Assembly (NCBI RefSeq): GCF_022398325.1
Contig: NZ_JAKEVD010000005.1
Coordinates: 17,160 to 81,159 of the forward strand
From: Shewanella sp. Isolate13
Lineage (GTDB): Bacteria > Pseudomonadota > Gammaproteobacteria > Enterobacterales > Shewanellaceae
DNA length: 64,000 bases
Direction of reading: 5' to 3'
Numbering within the stretch: position 1 is the first letter of the stretch; each line of letters begins with the position of its first letter. The position numbers were made by a program, and so were the translations under genes. This document shows, piece by piece, positions 35,177 to 45,404 of the stretch. Under the pieces are notes generated by a model, which saw nothing but the letters and a program-made list of their open reading frames with translations, did not search any database and was not told the origin of the DNA.

Positions 35177-35203
35177 CGGTTGAGCTCCAATAAATTATTA
35201 GAA

Positions 35204-36049
35204 TTACTGCCTGATCACTTTCATATTATCTTTGTATTTTTGAACCCACTGGTACTCAGGTTCATAGGTGTTGTTTTCTAGGGCGTATAGCTGTTTGCCC
35301 TGCTCGACACAGTGCCTAATAGCGTACTGTGTTCCACTTCTATCACCCGCTCGGGCGACTACAACACCTTCACTTGATAGACCTACTGTTGTTCTGTTTC
35401 TGTTAGCAAAAAAAGAACCAAAGCTACGTATACCTATCGGATACTCAGATACTAAAAGATGATTCTTGGCAATTTCATCTTGAAGCTCCCTGTTTTCCTT
35501 TGGAAAGTACTGGTCTAAAGGTGTCCCTAGAACCGCTATCGTCCTTCCTGAATGCTTTAATGCAGCTTGATGACCCAATGTATCAGAACCAGCAGCTAAA
35601 CCGCTTACAATCGCTTGGTAGCCAGCATTCAGCAGTCTAGCTATTACTGCATCCCCATGCCTTACGTGCTCGGGGTTGTGTAATTCACGTGTTCCAACGA
35701 ATGAAATGGTTTTATCGGCATTTAGCAGACTCAAATCACCACGGCAGTACAATACAGGTGTTGCACCCTCTACAGACCTTAATTTCTCTGGATATTCAGG
35801 CTCATTTATGGTGATTACTTTGAAGTCGAAGTCAATCTTGCTGTAAGCCATATCCAATTGGTGTTCAATCTTTTCTTCAATTGGAAACATACCAAAATGC
35901 TGATTATAGATGTCTTCAAAAGAACCTATGTTCAACAACATGTCTCGTAGCTTGCTATTAGCTGTGACACTACCTACTGAAACCTTTTTGGTCAGTATTA
36001 GGGCTGCATGACACCATGCAAGCTTTTGATTTTTACTCAAATTAATCAC
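35204..36049 (-). CDS. DprA/Smf-like Rossmann protein
   Basis: The 281-residue protein has the DprA core: FVGTRELHNPEH, VSGLAAGSDTLGH, TIAVLGTPLDQYFPKEN, FANRNRTTVGLS and DRSGTQYAIRHCVEQGKQLYA read in pieces. It lacks the C-terminal winged helix and SAM extensions of a competence DprA, so it is a shorter immune-type version. It pairs with the HAD-PRTase gene. DprA loads RecA on single-stranded DNA in competence; in defence loci its role is unproven. Confidence 0.8.
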   Translation of the reverse strand: MINLSKNQKLAWCHAALILTKKVSVGSVTANSKLRDMLLNIGSFEDIYNQHFGMFPIEEKIEHQLDMAYSKIDFDFKVITINEPEYPEKLRSVEGATPVLYCRGDLSLLNADKTISFVGTRELHNPEHVRHGDAVIARLLNAGYQAIVSGLAAGSDTLGHQAALKHSGRTIAVLGTPLDQYFPKENRELQDEIAKNHLLVSEYPIGIRSFGSFFANRNRTTVGLSSEGVVVARAGDRSGTQYAIRHCVEQGKQLYALENNTYEPEYQWVQKYKDNMKVIRQ

Positions 36050-36234
36050 AATGATACTCCAGTCACTCTCGAATATATGCTAACAGGTGCAGTAATTGCA
36101 ATTGAATATAACTACTTTATATCTGCCAATTGATTTAGTTCAAGTATTAGTCTCATAAGTGGTACTAATACTTTACAACAGTATTTATAATTGGTGAAAA
36201 GTCAATAGATTACACTAATTCTGGGGTTTACTAA

Positions 36235-37083
36235 ATGATTGATGCTGTTTGCACATATGATGGGAAGCGTAAGATCTACAACATCTATAATTTTCAAAAG
36301 CTGTCTAATTCAGACATCGAAAAGTACAGGCAGTACCTAGAATGTCCTAATCCTAAATGTGCAGCAGAAGCTTACTACCGCAGAAAAAGTGTCGATGGCA
36401 AAGCAGCATGTTTTGGTTCACGATATCATGTCCAAGGATGCAACGAAGGACGTTCATCACCGCAACGTGAACGTGAAGTTAAGCATGCTCTCGAAGTAGA
36501 TAAGATCATAGCTGACTCAAGTGAAGTTGCTTTTGACTTTTTTGCTGCTGACTCTAAACCATCAGGGGAAAGTAAAACTGATCGCCCATCGAAACCCAAG
36601 CCAACTGGGTCGGGCAGTACCAAATCACATACTGGTGCTGTAGCTACAGTTAGAAAAACTGCCTTAGGCATGGAAATAGCATTGAATAGTTTAATGCGTG
36701 GAAGCGATTTAGCTCAATCGGACATGATTATCGCAATAGATGAAAAGTATACCTACAAAGCTAAGAACTTGTTCGTGAATTTTGCAGATGCAGAACCAGC
36801 AGATAACCCAAAAGATGCCCGTCCTAAGATGTTTTGGGGGACAATCTCGCATTCTGACACAGATATGGAATGGTTAAATCCTGCTGACTGTGATGATGTG
36901 GGAATTCCGATCAAAAAGCATAAAGATAAGATTTTCAACCGCTTTAAAATCACCGAAAGACGTGATCTAGAAGGCGCGGGATTTATCTTATTTGGCAAGT
37001 GCTTCTGGAATGCTCAGAAAACTAGGAAAATCATTGAACTATGGAATGCTGATAGGATTTTTGTATCAGTAGATGAAGGCTAA
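36235..37083 (+). CDS. Zinc-ribbon protein, divergent partner of the DprA pair
   Basis: The 282-residue protein has an N-terminal zinc-binding cluster (LECPNPKCAAEAYYR, then RYHVQGCNEGR). A Ser/Lys/Pro-rich linker of about 40 residues (near residues 102-140) leads to a C-terminal domain of unknown type (LFVNFADAEPADN, FWGTISH). It is divergent from the DprA/PRTase pair with 185 bp between. It may be a nucleic-acid-binding third component, which is inference. Confidence 0.5.
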   Translation: MIDAVCTYDGKRKIYNIYNFQKLSNSDIEKYRQYLECPNPKCAAEAYYRRKSVDGKAACFGSRYHVQGCNEGRSSPQREREVKHALEVDKIIADSSEVAFDFFAADSKPSGESKTDRPSKPKPTGSGSTKSHTGAVATVRKTALGMEIALNSLMRGSDLAQSDMIIAIDEKYTYKAKNLFVNFADAEPADNPKDARPKMFWGTISHSDTDMEWLNPADCDDVGIPIKKHKDKIFNRFKITERRDLEGAGFILFGKCFWNAQKTRKIIELWNADRIFVSVDEG

Positions 37084-37466
37084 AGCACATTGGTCTGAGC
37101 TTGTAGCTCCCCCCACCCCTAGTAACGCTAAACTGTAGTGGATGAGTGATTTTGGCCAATCAATAAGAGGATTTGCAATACCTTAGGTTATCTATTAAGT
37201 GCTAGTTTAGCAAAAGCTGTTTCTTATTTGTGTCTAGAAGTGGGTTAGGGCAGTCTAATAACACGTTTATGCCCCTTTATTTGTTAGCGAAAGAAACTGG
37301 TCCGTTGGATAACATCCAATAATGCCATATTTTTTCTTATGTCTTGGGCTGTCATAAATGACTTAGAAAGTAGTAACTAATAATTGCTGACCACTATAGT
37401 ATTCAGCTGAATGTTATAAATTAATAGATGCTTTCTTTAGGCACTGAATCAGGAGCCCCACTCTTC
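37084..37466. other. Intergenic gap, no gene supported
   Basis: About 380 bp of AT-rich sequence between the zinc-ribbon gene and the end of the next minus-strand gene. I see no convincing frame or terminator. Confidence 0.35.
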
Positions 37467-38276
37467 TTACTCCGATGAAATTGTATTTTGACCAAGAGGA
37501 CTACCCTCTTGGTAACGAAGCGTGATACAAGTTACGAATACATTGGGGATACTTTCTTCAATCTCTTGCAGCTTCTTATTAACGAGCGTGCACTCTTCGT
37601 CGCTACACAAAACACGGGCTCTCCAGATATCTTTTGCTTCGCCTAGAGTCATTTCTTTGAACTCAATATTTGCTACTGAAGTTTTCTTTTTAGTGGACTT
37701 GTCAATACTCAAAAAAAACTCGCGGTGCGCGTCAATTTTCTGATACGTGGTTAGTGCTTTAACTTCCTCGACTTCATCTTTGAAGCTAAAAACAGGCTCA
37801 AAGCGCGTAAAAATACCAGTTGTAGCCATGAACACTGCGGTTTTCAGTTCGTCGTCACTGGCATGTTCGTAGTGTGTGATTACAGGGTTAACAGCTCTAT
37901 CAATTACAAGTGTGGTACAAAGTGACAATTGCAGACTTTGCCATTGTGGTACGTATTTCCTTAGATACTCAACAGATTGTTTAGCTGCCTGTTCTTGGAA
38001 TTCTTTTGTTAAACCTTTCTGACCGCAATTTAGTTGCCCTGCTTTAAACATATTTTGGGTGTATTGGAATTGATCATACTCCCAAATACCTTGTAAGTAG
38101 AATGCAGCTGCACAATCGCGACGAGCATAACAGTAAGCCATAAACACTTCGGGGGTTGGATTAGGGTTTTCGTCAATAAAAATACCTAAATCATTGTAAG
38201 CATCAACAAAGGCGAACTCAGAGCTATGGGTGCGTTGAACTAACTTTGCTAAGTCTTTCTTAAAAAAAGAAAACAT
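37467..38276 (-). CDS. Hypothetical island protein
   Basis: The protein is about 269 residues when started at the ATG at 38276 (MFSFFKKDLAK); an in-frame ATG at 38288 is possible. It is soluble, with several cysteines (CYARRDCAAAF; VLCSDEECTLV), and helical. I do not recognise the family and no partner is obvious. Confidence 0.5.
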   Translation of the reverse strand: MFSFFKKDLAKLVQRTHSSEFAFVDAYNDLGIFIDENPNPTPEVFMAYCYARRDCAAAFYLQGIWEYDQFQYTQNMFKAGQLNCGQKGLTKEFQEQAAKQSVEYLRKYVPQWQSLQLSLCTTLVIDRAVNPVITHYEHASDDELKTAVFMATTGIFTRFEPVFSFKDEVEEVKALTTYQKIDAHREFFLSIDKSTKKKTSVANIEFKEMTLGEAKDIWRARVLCSDEECTLVNKKLQEIEESIPNVFVTCITLRYQEGSPLGQNTISSE

Positions 38277-38671
38277 GTCCTGTACCATAAAATTAATGAC
38301 AAGCGGATAATATGTCCTTTCTTAATGAACACAACTAAAAGATCACTCAGGTCTCTCCCGAAAGCAGAAAACCTAATACACATCACATTCAGACTAAAAA
38401 TGTTGCCTGTTGGTTTCATCAACAGATATCGGTGGCCAGTGTAAACATTATTTGAAAAACATAAGCTTACTAATCTCACGACCAACTTTTAGAATCTTTA
38501 CACTAACCGATTTCTGTCCAGCTTCGAGTCAGCGAGATCTGCGCTGACTCACTATTGCCCCATTATTATTTTCACGAATCTAAATGGTAAATGTCACAAG
38601 TAAGCTTTGACTATAGAAATGCTAATGTGAAAGGTTTGGCGTACACCATAAGTAATGCCTGTCCTTTTTCT
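38277..38671. other. Intergenic gap, no gene supported
   Basis: About 395 bp between the hypothetical protein gene and the zinc-ribbon gene. A 78-codon minus-strand frame at 38249-38485 overlaps the real gene and is not believed. No structure is evident. Confidence 0.35.
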
Positions 38672-38866
38672 TTATCTTTGCGTCTCTGGAGAAGTCCCCT
38701 CGCAACCGCACTTACACTTGAAGTGCATAGATAATTTGTCAGCTAGACATCTTTGACCAAAACAATTGTTGCGGTCACACCAAAAAGAAACACCTCCGAA
38801 AGCTTCAACATCTTCACCACACTTTGGACATTGAATGATCTGCCTCATTAGGTACTTACCATACAT
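38672..38866 (-). CDS. Small zinc-ribbon protein
   Basis: The 64-residue protein has two cysteine pairs (CPKCGE; FWCDRNNCFG) plus a C-terminal KCKCGCEG, likely two zinc sites. The ATG at 38866 has AGGA close upstream; a second ATG at 38848 is also possible. Function is unknown; it may be a nucleic-acid-binding or protein-binding adaptor. Confidence 0.5.
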   Translation of the reverse strand: MYGKYLMRQIIQCPKCGEDVEAFGGVSFWCDRNNCFGQRCLADKLSMHFKCKCGCEGTSPETQR

Positions 38867-39321
38867 CCTTATCCTGTTATGGTTTGAGCATGATTACAGA
38901 TCACTTAAACCAAGTAAAACCACAGCACCTTATACTGTGTAGGGTTCCAAGCTGTTGCTTATTATCAATATATTAATCGGAAGATATCGACACGTGAGAT
39001 TGATGTATCGATAGGATCTGCATTAGATTACTCAATTAGTGACTATCCGCTGATTAAAGTTACGGCAGTAGCCTTACAATAATCTATAGTGCTTCATCCG
39101 TATCTTTCCCACCAAGCCAAATAGATACTCATGCGAAAACACTGATTTTTGACATCGACTATAACCCATTTTTCCCTATATCATTTAGAGTAAAAGCTCA
39201 TTCACATACTTGACTGAGATTATTGGCCAATAAAAAGTTATTATTAGTGCTTGGTAATCTAAGAACTATCAGACCAAATACGACAAACGACTTTGCTGAG
39301 GCTCCCTTCCGGGTAGGATTA
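38867..39321. other. Intergenic gap, no gene supported
   Basis: About 455 bp of AT-rich DNA upstream of the small zinc-ribbon gene and at the end of the KAP gene. No feature seen. Confidence 0.35.
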
Positions 39322-41091
39322 TTAGATATTAGTATCGCCCATTTCAGGTAGCTCATCTTTGCCCATCCAATCTAGTGGCGAGGCTAGCTCTACAAAGTCT
39401 TTATATTTATCTATATCTATGGCGTTGAATTTATTTTTGATATAGAAAAACTTGACCCATAGAAGTGCTGGTTCGCCCAGCATTAGAGAACTAGAATCAT
39501 ATTGATGCTTTTTGTACTCTTCTATCAGAGTTTTGCTGAGCTTCTCTAAGGGAGTCTGTTCTCGATCCGGACTTCTGCGACTTCCCCCAATAGAGATAAT
39601 TAAAGAGCGAGATTTTCCACTTGACCCAAAGTGATCCGAGAAAATCTGTTGTAAATATTCAAGTAAACTAAATTGATAACAGCCGGAACGATACGGATTA
39701 GCTACAGGGGGCTGATTTGAGTAGAACCTAAGACTTGGAACTAAATCCTGTGGATCGAAAATCATTTCAATTTGACGAACATGAGAGCTTTCCCGTATAT
39801 AAGTTTTAAGGTACTCACTTAAATAAATTGTTTTCTGGCTATCCCCACTTTGCACCACTCTCTCAAACTGGCCTGCCACTATTTCATCGAAAAGATTATG
39901 ATCTTTTTCTTTGATACAAAGTAAAGCAGTCAGCATCAATATATCAATCTTAGAGCCTCTAGGCATATTTGAGATTGTTGCAACGACTCTATCTGCGATT
40001 TGGATAGCTGTACGAGCTGAGACCCTAAAGGCATCAAGCATAATCGATATATTTCGTAGCGTTATTTTGGCATCTTCGTTAAAAGGCAGAACTTCTACTT
40101 TTAAGTCTCTTAAGTAATGGCCAGAAAGCTTACTAGTATCGCAGTGCACTTCTAGGAAGCTTTCTAAATTAGGAGCCTTAAGACTATATCTACTATTAAA
40201 GAAGCGGCTAAGGTAAATCTTAGCGTCAAACCCTTCACCATAAACTGCCTTTACCGCGTGCTGTAGTTGTTCGGTATCAGTAGCAATCACAAAAACAACC
40301 CCATCAATGTCAAATATATGCTTAATTGTTTCAAGCATCTCAACAGCATAACTTGGCCTACAACGGTCTAACTCATCAATAAAAATGAAAGCTGGTAGCT
40401 TTTTATTTTTAAGGCCAACAACAGCAGATACCCATTCGAACACACTTACTTTTAGGCTTTCTATAGCAGCACTTTTAGCATCATGTTCGTCTATCAAATA
40501 TTTAACAGCTTCTGAAGCCGCAAAGCTCATATCGATAGGCTTGCCGTTTTTATCTAATAAGTCTTCGCCACCTTCCCCCTTGATAGTACCAATCTGTTCA
40601 TTGGCATTATCGGAATTCATAACTTCTACGGGATCAATTCCAACATATCGCTTAAATAATCCTCGACCTATACCAGGAGCAGCTGCTTTCAGTAGGCCTA
40701 TAAGCTTACGAGGAACTTTAAATTCAATGGAATCTTTATCTTTTCCTGCTTGCTCTCTTAATTGGCCGATAATGGAAGATACTACCGTCATTAAAGGATC
40801 ATCAGAGTAGTCTTTTTTCCATGCATCGACATAAACAACAGGGTAATATTCTTTGATATCTTCAGCCCAACGTTTAAGAAAGTACGTTTTCCCTGCGCCC
40901 CATTCGGCATTTAGATTAAGCACGTAATTTCGCTTTTGATCAGCTTTACTTCTTGCTTTGTCAAAGCCTTGAACTTCTAGAAGCTTTGTCAGGAATGTAG
41001 CGTATTTCACTCTTCCTAGCTTATCTTCAGGGAAAAAACTATTTTCAATCTTGACCCCTTTAGACCAATCCAGCTCTACTTGCTTAACCAT
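39322..41091 (-). CDS. KAP-family P-loop NTPase
   Basis: The 589-residue protein has Walker A AEWGAGKT at about 62-69, Walker B IFIDELDRCRPSYAVEMLETI near 252, and YLSRFFNSRYSL in the sensor region, matching the KAP NTPase family. KAP proteins are tied to membrane structures and to phage defence and plasmid exclusion. This one lacks an obvious transmembrane insert between the Walker motifs, so it may be soluble. It sits alone on the minus strand, divergent from two membrane coiled-coil genes. Confidence 0.85.
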   Translation of the reverse strand: MVKQVELDWSKGVKIENSFFPEDKLGRVKYATFLTKLLEVQGFDKARSKADQKRNYVLNLNAEWGAGKTYFLKRWAEDIKEYYPVVYVDAWKKDYSDDPLMTVVSSIIGQLREQAGKDKDSIEFKVPRKLIGLLKAAAPGIGRGLFKRYVGIDPVEVMNSDNANEQIGTIKGEGGEDLLDKNGKPIDMSFAASEAVKYLIDEHDAKSAAIESLKVSVFEWVSAVVGLKNKKLPAFIFIDELDRCRPSYAVEMLETIKHIFDIDGVVFVIATDTEQLQHAVKAVYGEGFDAKIYLSRFFNSRYSLKAPNLESFLEVHCDTSKLSGHYLRDLKVEVLPFNEDAKITLRNISIMLDAFRVSARTAIQIADRVVATISNMPRGSKIDILMLTALLCIKEKDHNLFDEIVAGQFERVVQSGDSQKTIYLSEYLKTYIRESSHVRQIEMIFDPQDLVPSLRFYSNQPPVANPYRSGCYQFSLLEYLQQIFSDHFGSSGKSRSLIISIGGSRRSPDREQTPLEKLSKTLIEEYKKHQYDSSSLMLGEPALLWVKFFYIKNKFNAIDIDKYKDFVELASPLDWMGKDELPEMGDTNI

Positions 41092-41592
41092 TTAATTTTC
41101 CGATAGTTAATACTAATAATTTTAAAGTCTACGACTATTATTCACTAACAAGCAAAAGGTTTTATATAGATATTTGAGGTACGGATAAAGGACGGGTGAG
41201 AATTAGGGGTGAATCAGAATTTTGAGTGAAGATATTTTCATCACTCGAGTATTCCGCGTTGGTGCAACTAATCTAACGTGTACTACCAAGATATGTTTTA
41301 AAGTGGGCAGTCTAAGACGTTGTTTCTCATTTATGACTCAGTTTGAACGATCTAAGCCATTTGTGCCCCAAAGCTAGCGAAAAATTATGTTCATATCCTG
41401 TTTGTCTGCTTTTGCCATATCTAAGCTAATGTGAGACGCAAAAATCAATATTTTCCCCTAATATTCAATACTTATTGCCCACTTCATACCTCAAGCCTTA
41501 AAGTGCAGAATAAATTTGTAGCAACACCATCAGTTTTTATAAGGGATTAATGAAATGCGTAAGTTAGTTATAGGGGGGCATAGCTTTAATCG
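41092..41592. other. Divergent intergenic region
   Basis: About 500 bp between the KAP gene and the frameshifted membrane gene. A stretch at 41554-41592 reads MRKLVIGG-like before a frameshift and may belong to the next gene. The rest is featureless apart from a short motif shared with 33284 (TTGTGCCCCAAA). Confidence 0.35.
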
Positions 41593-42230
41593 TTGCAGTG
41601 GTATCCTTACAACTCCCCTGAAATCTATAATGCCATAGCCAAACTCTGTAAGTACTTCGATGAACCTAAAGACGTGGCAACTATTTTTACAGGCATCCTA
41701 GCGATTAGTGCTGTTATATACAGCCAGTGGCGTTTTGATAGGCGTTTAGAGAATCAGCATCAAAATTACTTAGCTATCAAAGCTGAGGAACCGGCATTAG
41801 AAAAGAAAGAAGAAATTATTGAATTAGCTACCATCGTTTCTGAATACCTAATTGAACATGAGAAAATATATGAAGCAGCAAAGGAAGAGCTTGCTCATGC
41901 TAGATATGCCCAGTTCAACGAATTAAGAGGGGAATTGCAAACCAAGATCATTAAGTGCTCATCTAAAGTTGATAAAATTGACCTCAAATTAAAATTTCCT
42001 TTCCATCTTTAATTGAACCATTACTTAAACTTCAAAAAGCTTCAACTGAGTATACGGATTCAATTTGGGATAGAGTTTTACCTATCAAAAGCTCTACTGA
42101 CTATGACAACCTAGAATCCGATTCAGATATCAACTACTGTTCGGATGTCTTGTGTAACCAATTGATTGTATTGTACAATAATATTATTGAGCAGAATAGC
42201 TTTCTAACGAATCAACTAATAGGGTGTTAA
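41593..42230 (+). pseudogene. Frameshifted membrane coiled-coil protein (paralog of next gene)
   Basis: A first frame (41593-42012; TIFTGILAISAVIYSQWRF, EKKEEIIELAT) stops at 42012, but the same protein continues one base out of frame as FPSLIEPLLKLQKA... to TAA 42230, so a single-base shift lies near 41990-42005 in an A/T run. The frame entry with a transmembrane helix followed by a charged coiled coil matches the next gene. It could also be an intended recoding event. Confidence 0.6.
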
Positions 42231-42232
42231 CA

Positions 42233-43066
42233 ATGCTCGCCAAACTAAAAAATATGAAAAGTCGGTTTTGGGTACTAATTGCTATTGCAGTACTAATCCC
42301 ATATCTACTTGAAATCAGAGCCATCAATGTATTCATATCAACATTCTTCACTCATATGGTGTTTCCTGCTGTAAGAGCTGTTATATCACCTGTTTTTAAT
42401 CTGTATATCTGGCCACTCTATGACCATATGGTAGCGCCACTGTTTCAGTTTTTTAAGTCTAATCCGGAAATTGCACCTGTAGTATCCGTTTTAGTCGCTT
42501 TGCTAGCTGTAATAATTACTCAGTTTTGGTTTGATCACAGACAGAGAAAAGAACATGCTGAAACGTTAAAATTAAAGCATGAAGAAAAGAGATTAGAAAA
42601 GAAAGAAGAAGCGATAAATCACATAAATGAAACAAAACTATATGTAGACCAATATTATAATACTGTTAAACAACTATTTTTCCAGTTTGAAATAACAAGA
42701 CGAAGTAGTGCTTCGATTGAGCCTTTATTTGAGATTAAATCTAAAGCTGAAAACCTCATATTAAAAATAAGAAGCAACTTTGATACAGCAGCTGAAATAC
42801 TACACCTTCATTTCACTAATGAAGGGCTTGCTCTAACTGTTGTTGAGCTTAGTAAGAACTCGAAGAAAATTTCTGACGAAATGGCCACTTTTACAGAGGC
42901 TACTGAAGTGAACTACTTGGGTAGTACTGAGCTAAGACCTATATATACTATTACAGAAGAAAATAAAGAGTATATTTACAGAGAAATCACTCGAATACAA
43001 GATGAGCTGGAACCCTTACTAGAGAGTATTGGAGCGATAGAGAATATATTCTCCGACATCGATTAA
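42233..43066 (+). CDS. Membrane-anchored coiled-coil protein
   Basis: The protein is about 277 residues, with two hydrophobic N-terminal segments (about residues 13-30 and 78-100), a helix VVSVLVALLAVIITQFWFDH, then EEKRLEKKEEAINHIN and a long charged coiled coil. It shares the helix-plus-EKKEE arrangement with the frameshifted gene just upstream, so the two are tandem paralogs. I chose ATG 42233; the GTG at 42224 is possible. Function is unknown. Confidence 0.6.
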   Translation: MLAKLKNMKSRFWVLIAIAVLIPYLLEIRAINVFISTFFTHMVFPAVRAVISPVFNLYIWPLYDHMVAPLFQFFKSNPEIAPVVSVLVALLAVIITQFWFDHRQRKEHAETLKLKHEEKRLEKKEEAINHINETKLYVDQYYNTVKQLFFQFEITRRSSASIEPLFEIKSKAENLILKIRSNFDTAAEILHLHFTNEGLALTVVELSKNSKKISDEMATFTEATEVNYLGSTELRPIYTITEENKEYIYREITRIQDELEPLLESIGAIENIFSDID

Positions 43067-43251
43067 TGGAATTTAATCAGGATGTTTCACGTGGTAAGTC
43101 CCTAGACCAGTAGACACTTCATAGAGTTATATTCTATTTACAGCAAAAATTTAGTAATGATTTTTTTGAGTTTGAATAGTGCAGCCTAGAACGTTTTCGA
43201 GCTGCTATTGAATAAGCAGTTAGGCATACATCAATTAGCATTGGAGTTAAA

Positions 43252-43809
43252 TTGGACTTTAATAAATCGCATCCCGTAAATGATAAAATTGGTCTTTGGC
43301 ACCTTCAAACAGAGTTTATGGCCGAAGCTGAAAGGTTATTCGGATCGAGAGATCAAACAAAAATAATCTACCAACCGTCTTGGGATATAGACGGCCCTCA
43401 TGTTAGGTATACACCCAATAAAGATGGGGCATTTGCAGAGTTAGGCTTTAATGCAAAAACCGATTGGGAAATGGTTGTTTATCAACTTGCTCATGAAACG
43501 GTTCACCTACTTGATCAGCATGGAGGAAAACAAACTCATCTTCTTGAAGAAGGTGCAGCTGTTAGGTTTTCCTTGGATATGATGGCCAAGTATGGATTTG
43601 ATACTGCTGACTTACCCGAGATAGATTCGTATAAAACCGCATTGAAATTATTTGATTCACTGGGTAATGATCCATATTTAATTACGAAAGAACTCCGGTC
43701 AATATGTGGGGATTTTATTTCAATTGATGAAGCAACATTAGAAGTTAAATGCCCTGAGCTAGCTGAAAATATCATTGCAGAATTGCTTACAAACCCAGTA
43801 ATGCGTTGA
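43252..43809 (+). CDS. Zincin-like metallopeptidase
   Basis: The 185-residue protein starts at TTG 43252 with GGAG upstream. It has LAHETVHLLD with the H81-E-T-V-H85 zinc site, and LLEEGAA with Glu99/Glu100 as a possible third ligand, the gluzincin pattern. It has no signal peptide and is probably cytoplasmic. Its function is inferred only from this motif. It sits beside the membrane coiled-coil genes at the integrase end of the island. Confidence 0.65.
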   Translation: MDFNKSHPVNDKIGLWHLQTEFMAEAERLFGSRDQTKIIYQPSWDIDGPHVRYTPNKDGAFAELGFNAKTDWEMVVYQLAHETVHLLDQHGGKQTHLLEEGAAVRFSLDMMAKYGFDTADLPEIDSYKTALKLFDSLGNDPYLITKELRSICGDFISIDEATLEVKCPELAENIIAELLTNPVMR

Positions 43810-44210
43810 TGTATGCCATACAAGTATTTAAGGCTTTAAGATACTTTTTCTAATTCTCAATAAGTACGTTAGTGCTGGTACTCTAACTTATTTTTGTCTA
43901 AAAGCGAGTTAATGCTAGCAACGACACGTTCCAAATCCAACCTGTATAATATTGCTTTGTCTAATCAATTTGGCAACCTAATGGTACGGTAATAATGGTT
44001 AGCAATTCAGGTGAATTACCCAATCAAATATACTGAGGGTATAATCAGGGGTATGTTAATTGCGGTCTTGCATTAAGTGCCATTAAATCAATGTCTTGAG
44101 GTTGATTGTGCAGCATGATGTAAGCAGTGGGCTCCCATGCCGTTATCTAAATATAAATTAAATGACACCTTATTAGGTGACTATGCAGTTATATTTTAGA
44201 CGCTTGTCAC
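43810..44210. other. Intergenic gap before the integrase
   Basis: About 400 bp between the zincin gene and the convergent integrase gene. No gene is supported. Confidence 0.4.
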
Positions 44211-45404
44211 TTATCCTGTCTGGCAGATATGCCCACTCCACCAGCACATAAGCTCTCTGCGCCGTTCAATGTAGTCGGCGCGGTTATATGCCGCTCTTAC
44301 GGTATTCTTATCTACGTGAGCCAGTGATACTTCAATCAACTCAGCATCAAAGCCTTGTTCGTTTAATGTGGTACTCGCTAACGCACGCAGACCGTGAGCC
44401 ACTAAGCGGTCTTTGTAGCCCATACGCTTAATTGCCATATTGGCTGTTTCGGTATTTGTATGTCTGCGCGGGTCCCTATCTGCAGGGAATATGTACTCCA
44501 AGTCACCGCTAATTTTGCGCATGCGATTAAGCAGCGATATGACTTGCGGTGTAAGAGGGATGATATGTTCACGCTTCATCTTCATCCGCTCAGCTGGAAT
44601 CGTCCACAGCTGTTTATCAAAATCGATTTCAGTCCATTTAGCCATAGCAGCTTCTGCTGGTCGTGTCATGGTGTGTAACTGCAGCTCAATTAAGCAGCGA
44701 GTGGTTACCTTGATACTGGCGTAGGAGAGATCCTGCATAAATTCAGGTAGCTCACTAGGTTTGATTGTAGGCATCTGTCTTTTCTTAGGAACTCCAAACG
44801 CAGCCGCAATGCCAACAAGCGGGTTGGAGTGAATGACACCAGTATTAACGGCAAAAGTCATCACTTCATTAAGCCAGCTGATCACACGTCTACAGGTTTC
44901 TACGTGTCCTTTTGCCTCCAGTGGCTTTAACACTTGAATGACTTGTGGGGCGGTTAAGGCGCTGATTGGCATTTCACCTAGGGCAGGGAATAGATATAGC
45001 TCTAGTCTGCGATACAGTTTTCTTGAGTGATTTGTTGATACTTTTTGTTTTTTTATTTCAAACCAGCAATCAGTTGTGGCTTTGAGGGTGTTAGCAGCAT
45101 CTGTTCTCACAGTTTCTTCTTGCTGCTGAAGGTGATATTGAGGGTCAATATCTTTGGCTAACAATTCACGTGCAGCATCTCTGCGCTTTCTTGCTTCAGC
45201 TAACGGCACATCTGGATAAGTGCCGAGGCCAAGGTTAGTACGCTTTTTCGTAACTGGGCGGGTATAGTTGAGCAGCCAAAACTTGGAACCACTGGGTTTT
45301 ACTCTAAGCATTAAACCACGGCCATCTGCGAGGTTGTACTCTTTGTCTTTAGGCTTAGCGTTCGCTACTTGCGTTGCAGTGAGTTGCTTAGTGGTATTGG
45401 CCAT
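44211..45404 (-). CDS. P4-type tyrosine integrase
   Basis: The 397-residue protein has an N-terminal arm-type domain (DUF4102; KPKDKEYNLADGRGLMLRV) and a catalytic domain with R248, H337-G-L-R340, H363 and Y373. It lies just past the tmRNA 3' end in the same direction, the layout of ssrA-targeting integrases. It integrates the island into ssrA and would also serve excision. Confidence 0.95.
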   Translation of the reverse strand: MANTTKQLTATQVANAKPKDKEYNLADGRGLMLRVKPSGSKFWLLNYTRPVTKKRTNLGLGTYPDVPLAEARKRRDAARELLAKDIDPQYHLQQQEETVRTDAANTLKATTDCWFEIKKQKVSTNHSRKLYRRLELYLFPALGEMPISALTAPQVIQVLKPLEAKGHVETCRRVISWLNEVMTFAVNTGVIHSNPLVGIAAAFGVPKKRQMPTIKPSELPEFMQDLSYASIKVTTRCLIELQLHTMTRPAEAAMAKWTEIDFDKQLWTIPAERMKMKREHIIPLTPQVISLLNRMRKISGDLEYIFPADRDPRRHTNTETANMAIKRMGYKDRLVAHGLRALASTTLNEQGFDAELIEVSLAHVDKNTVRAAYNRADYIERRRELMCWWSGHICQTG

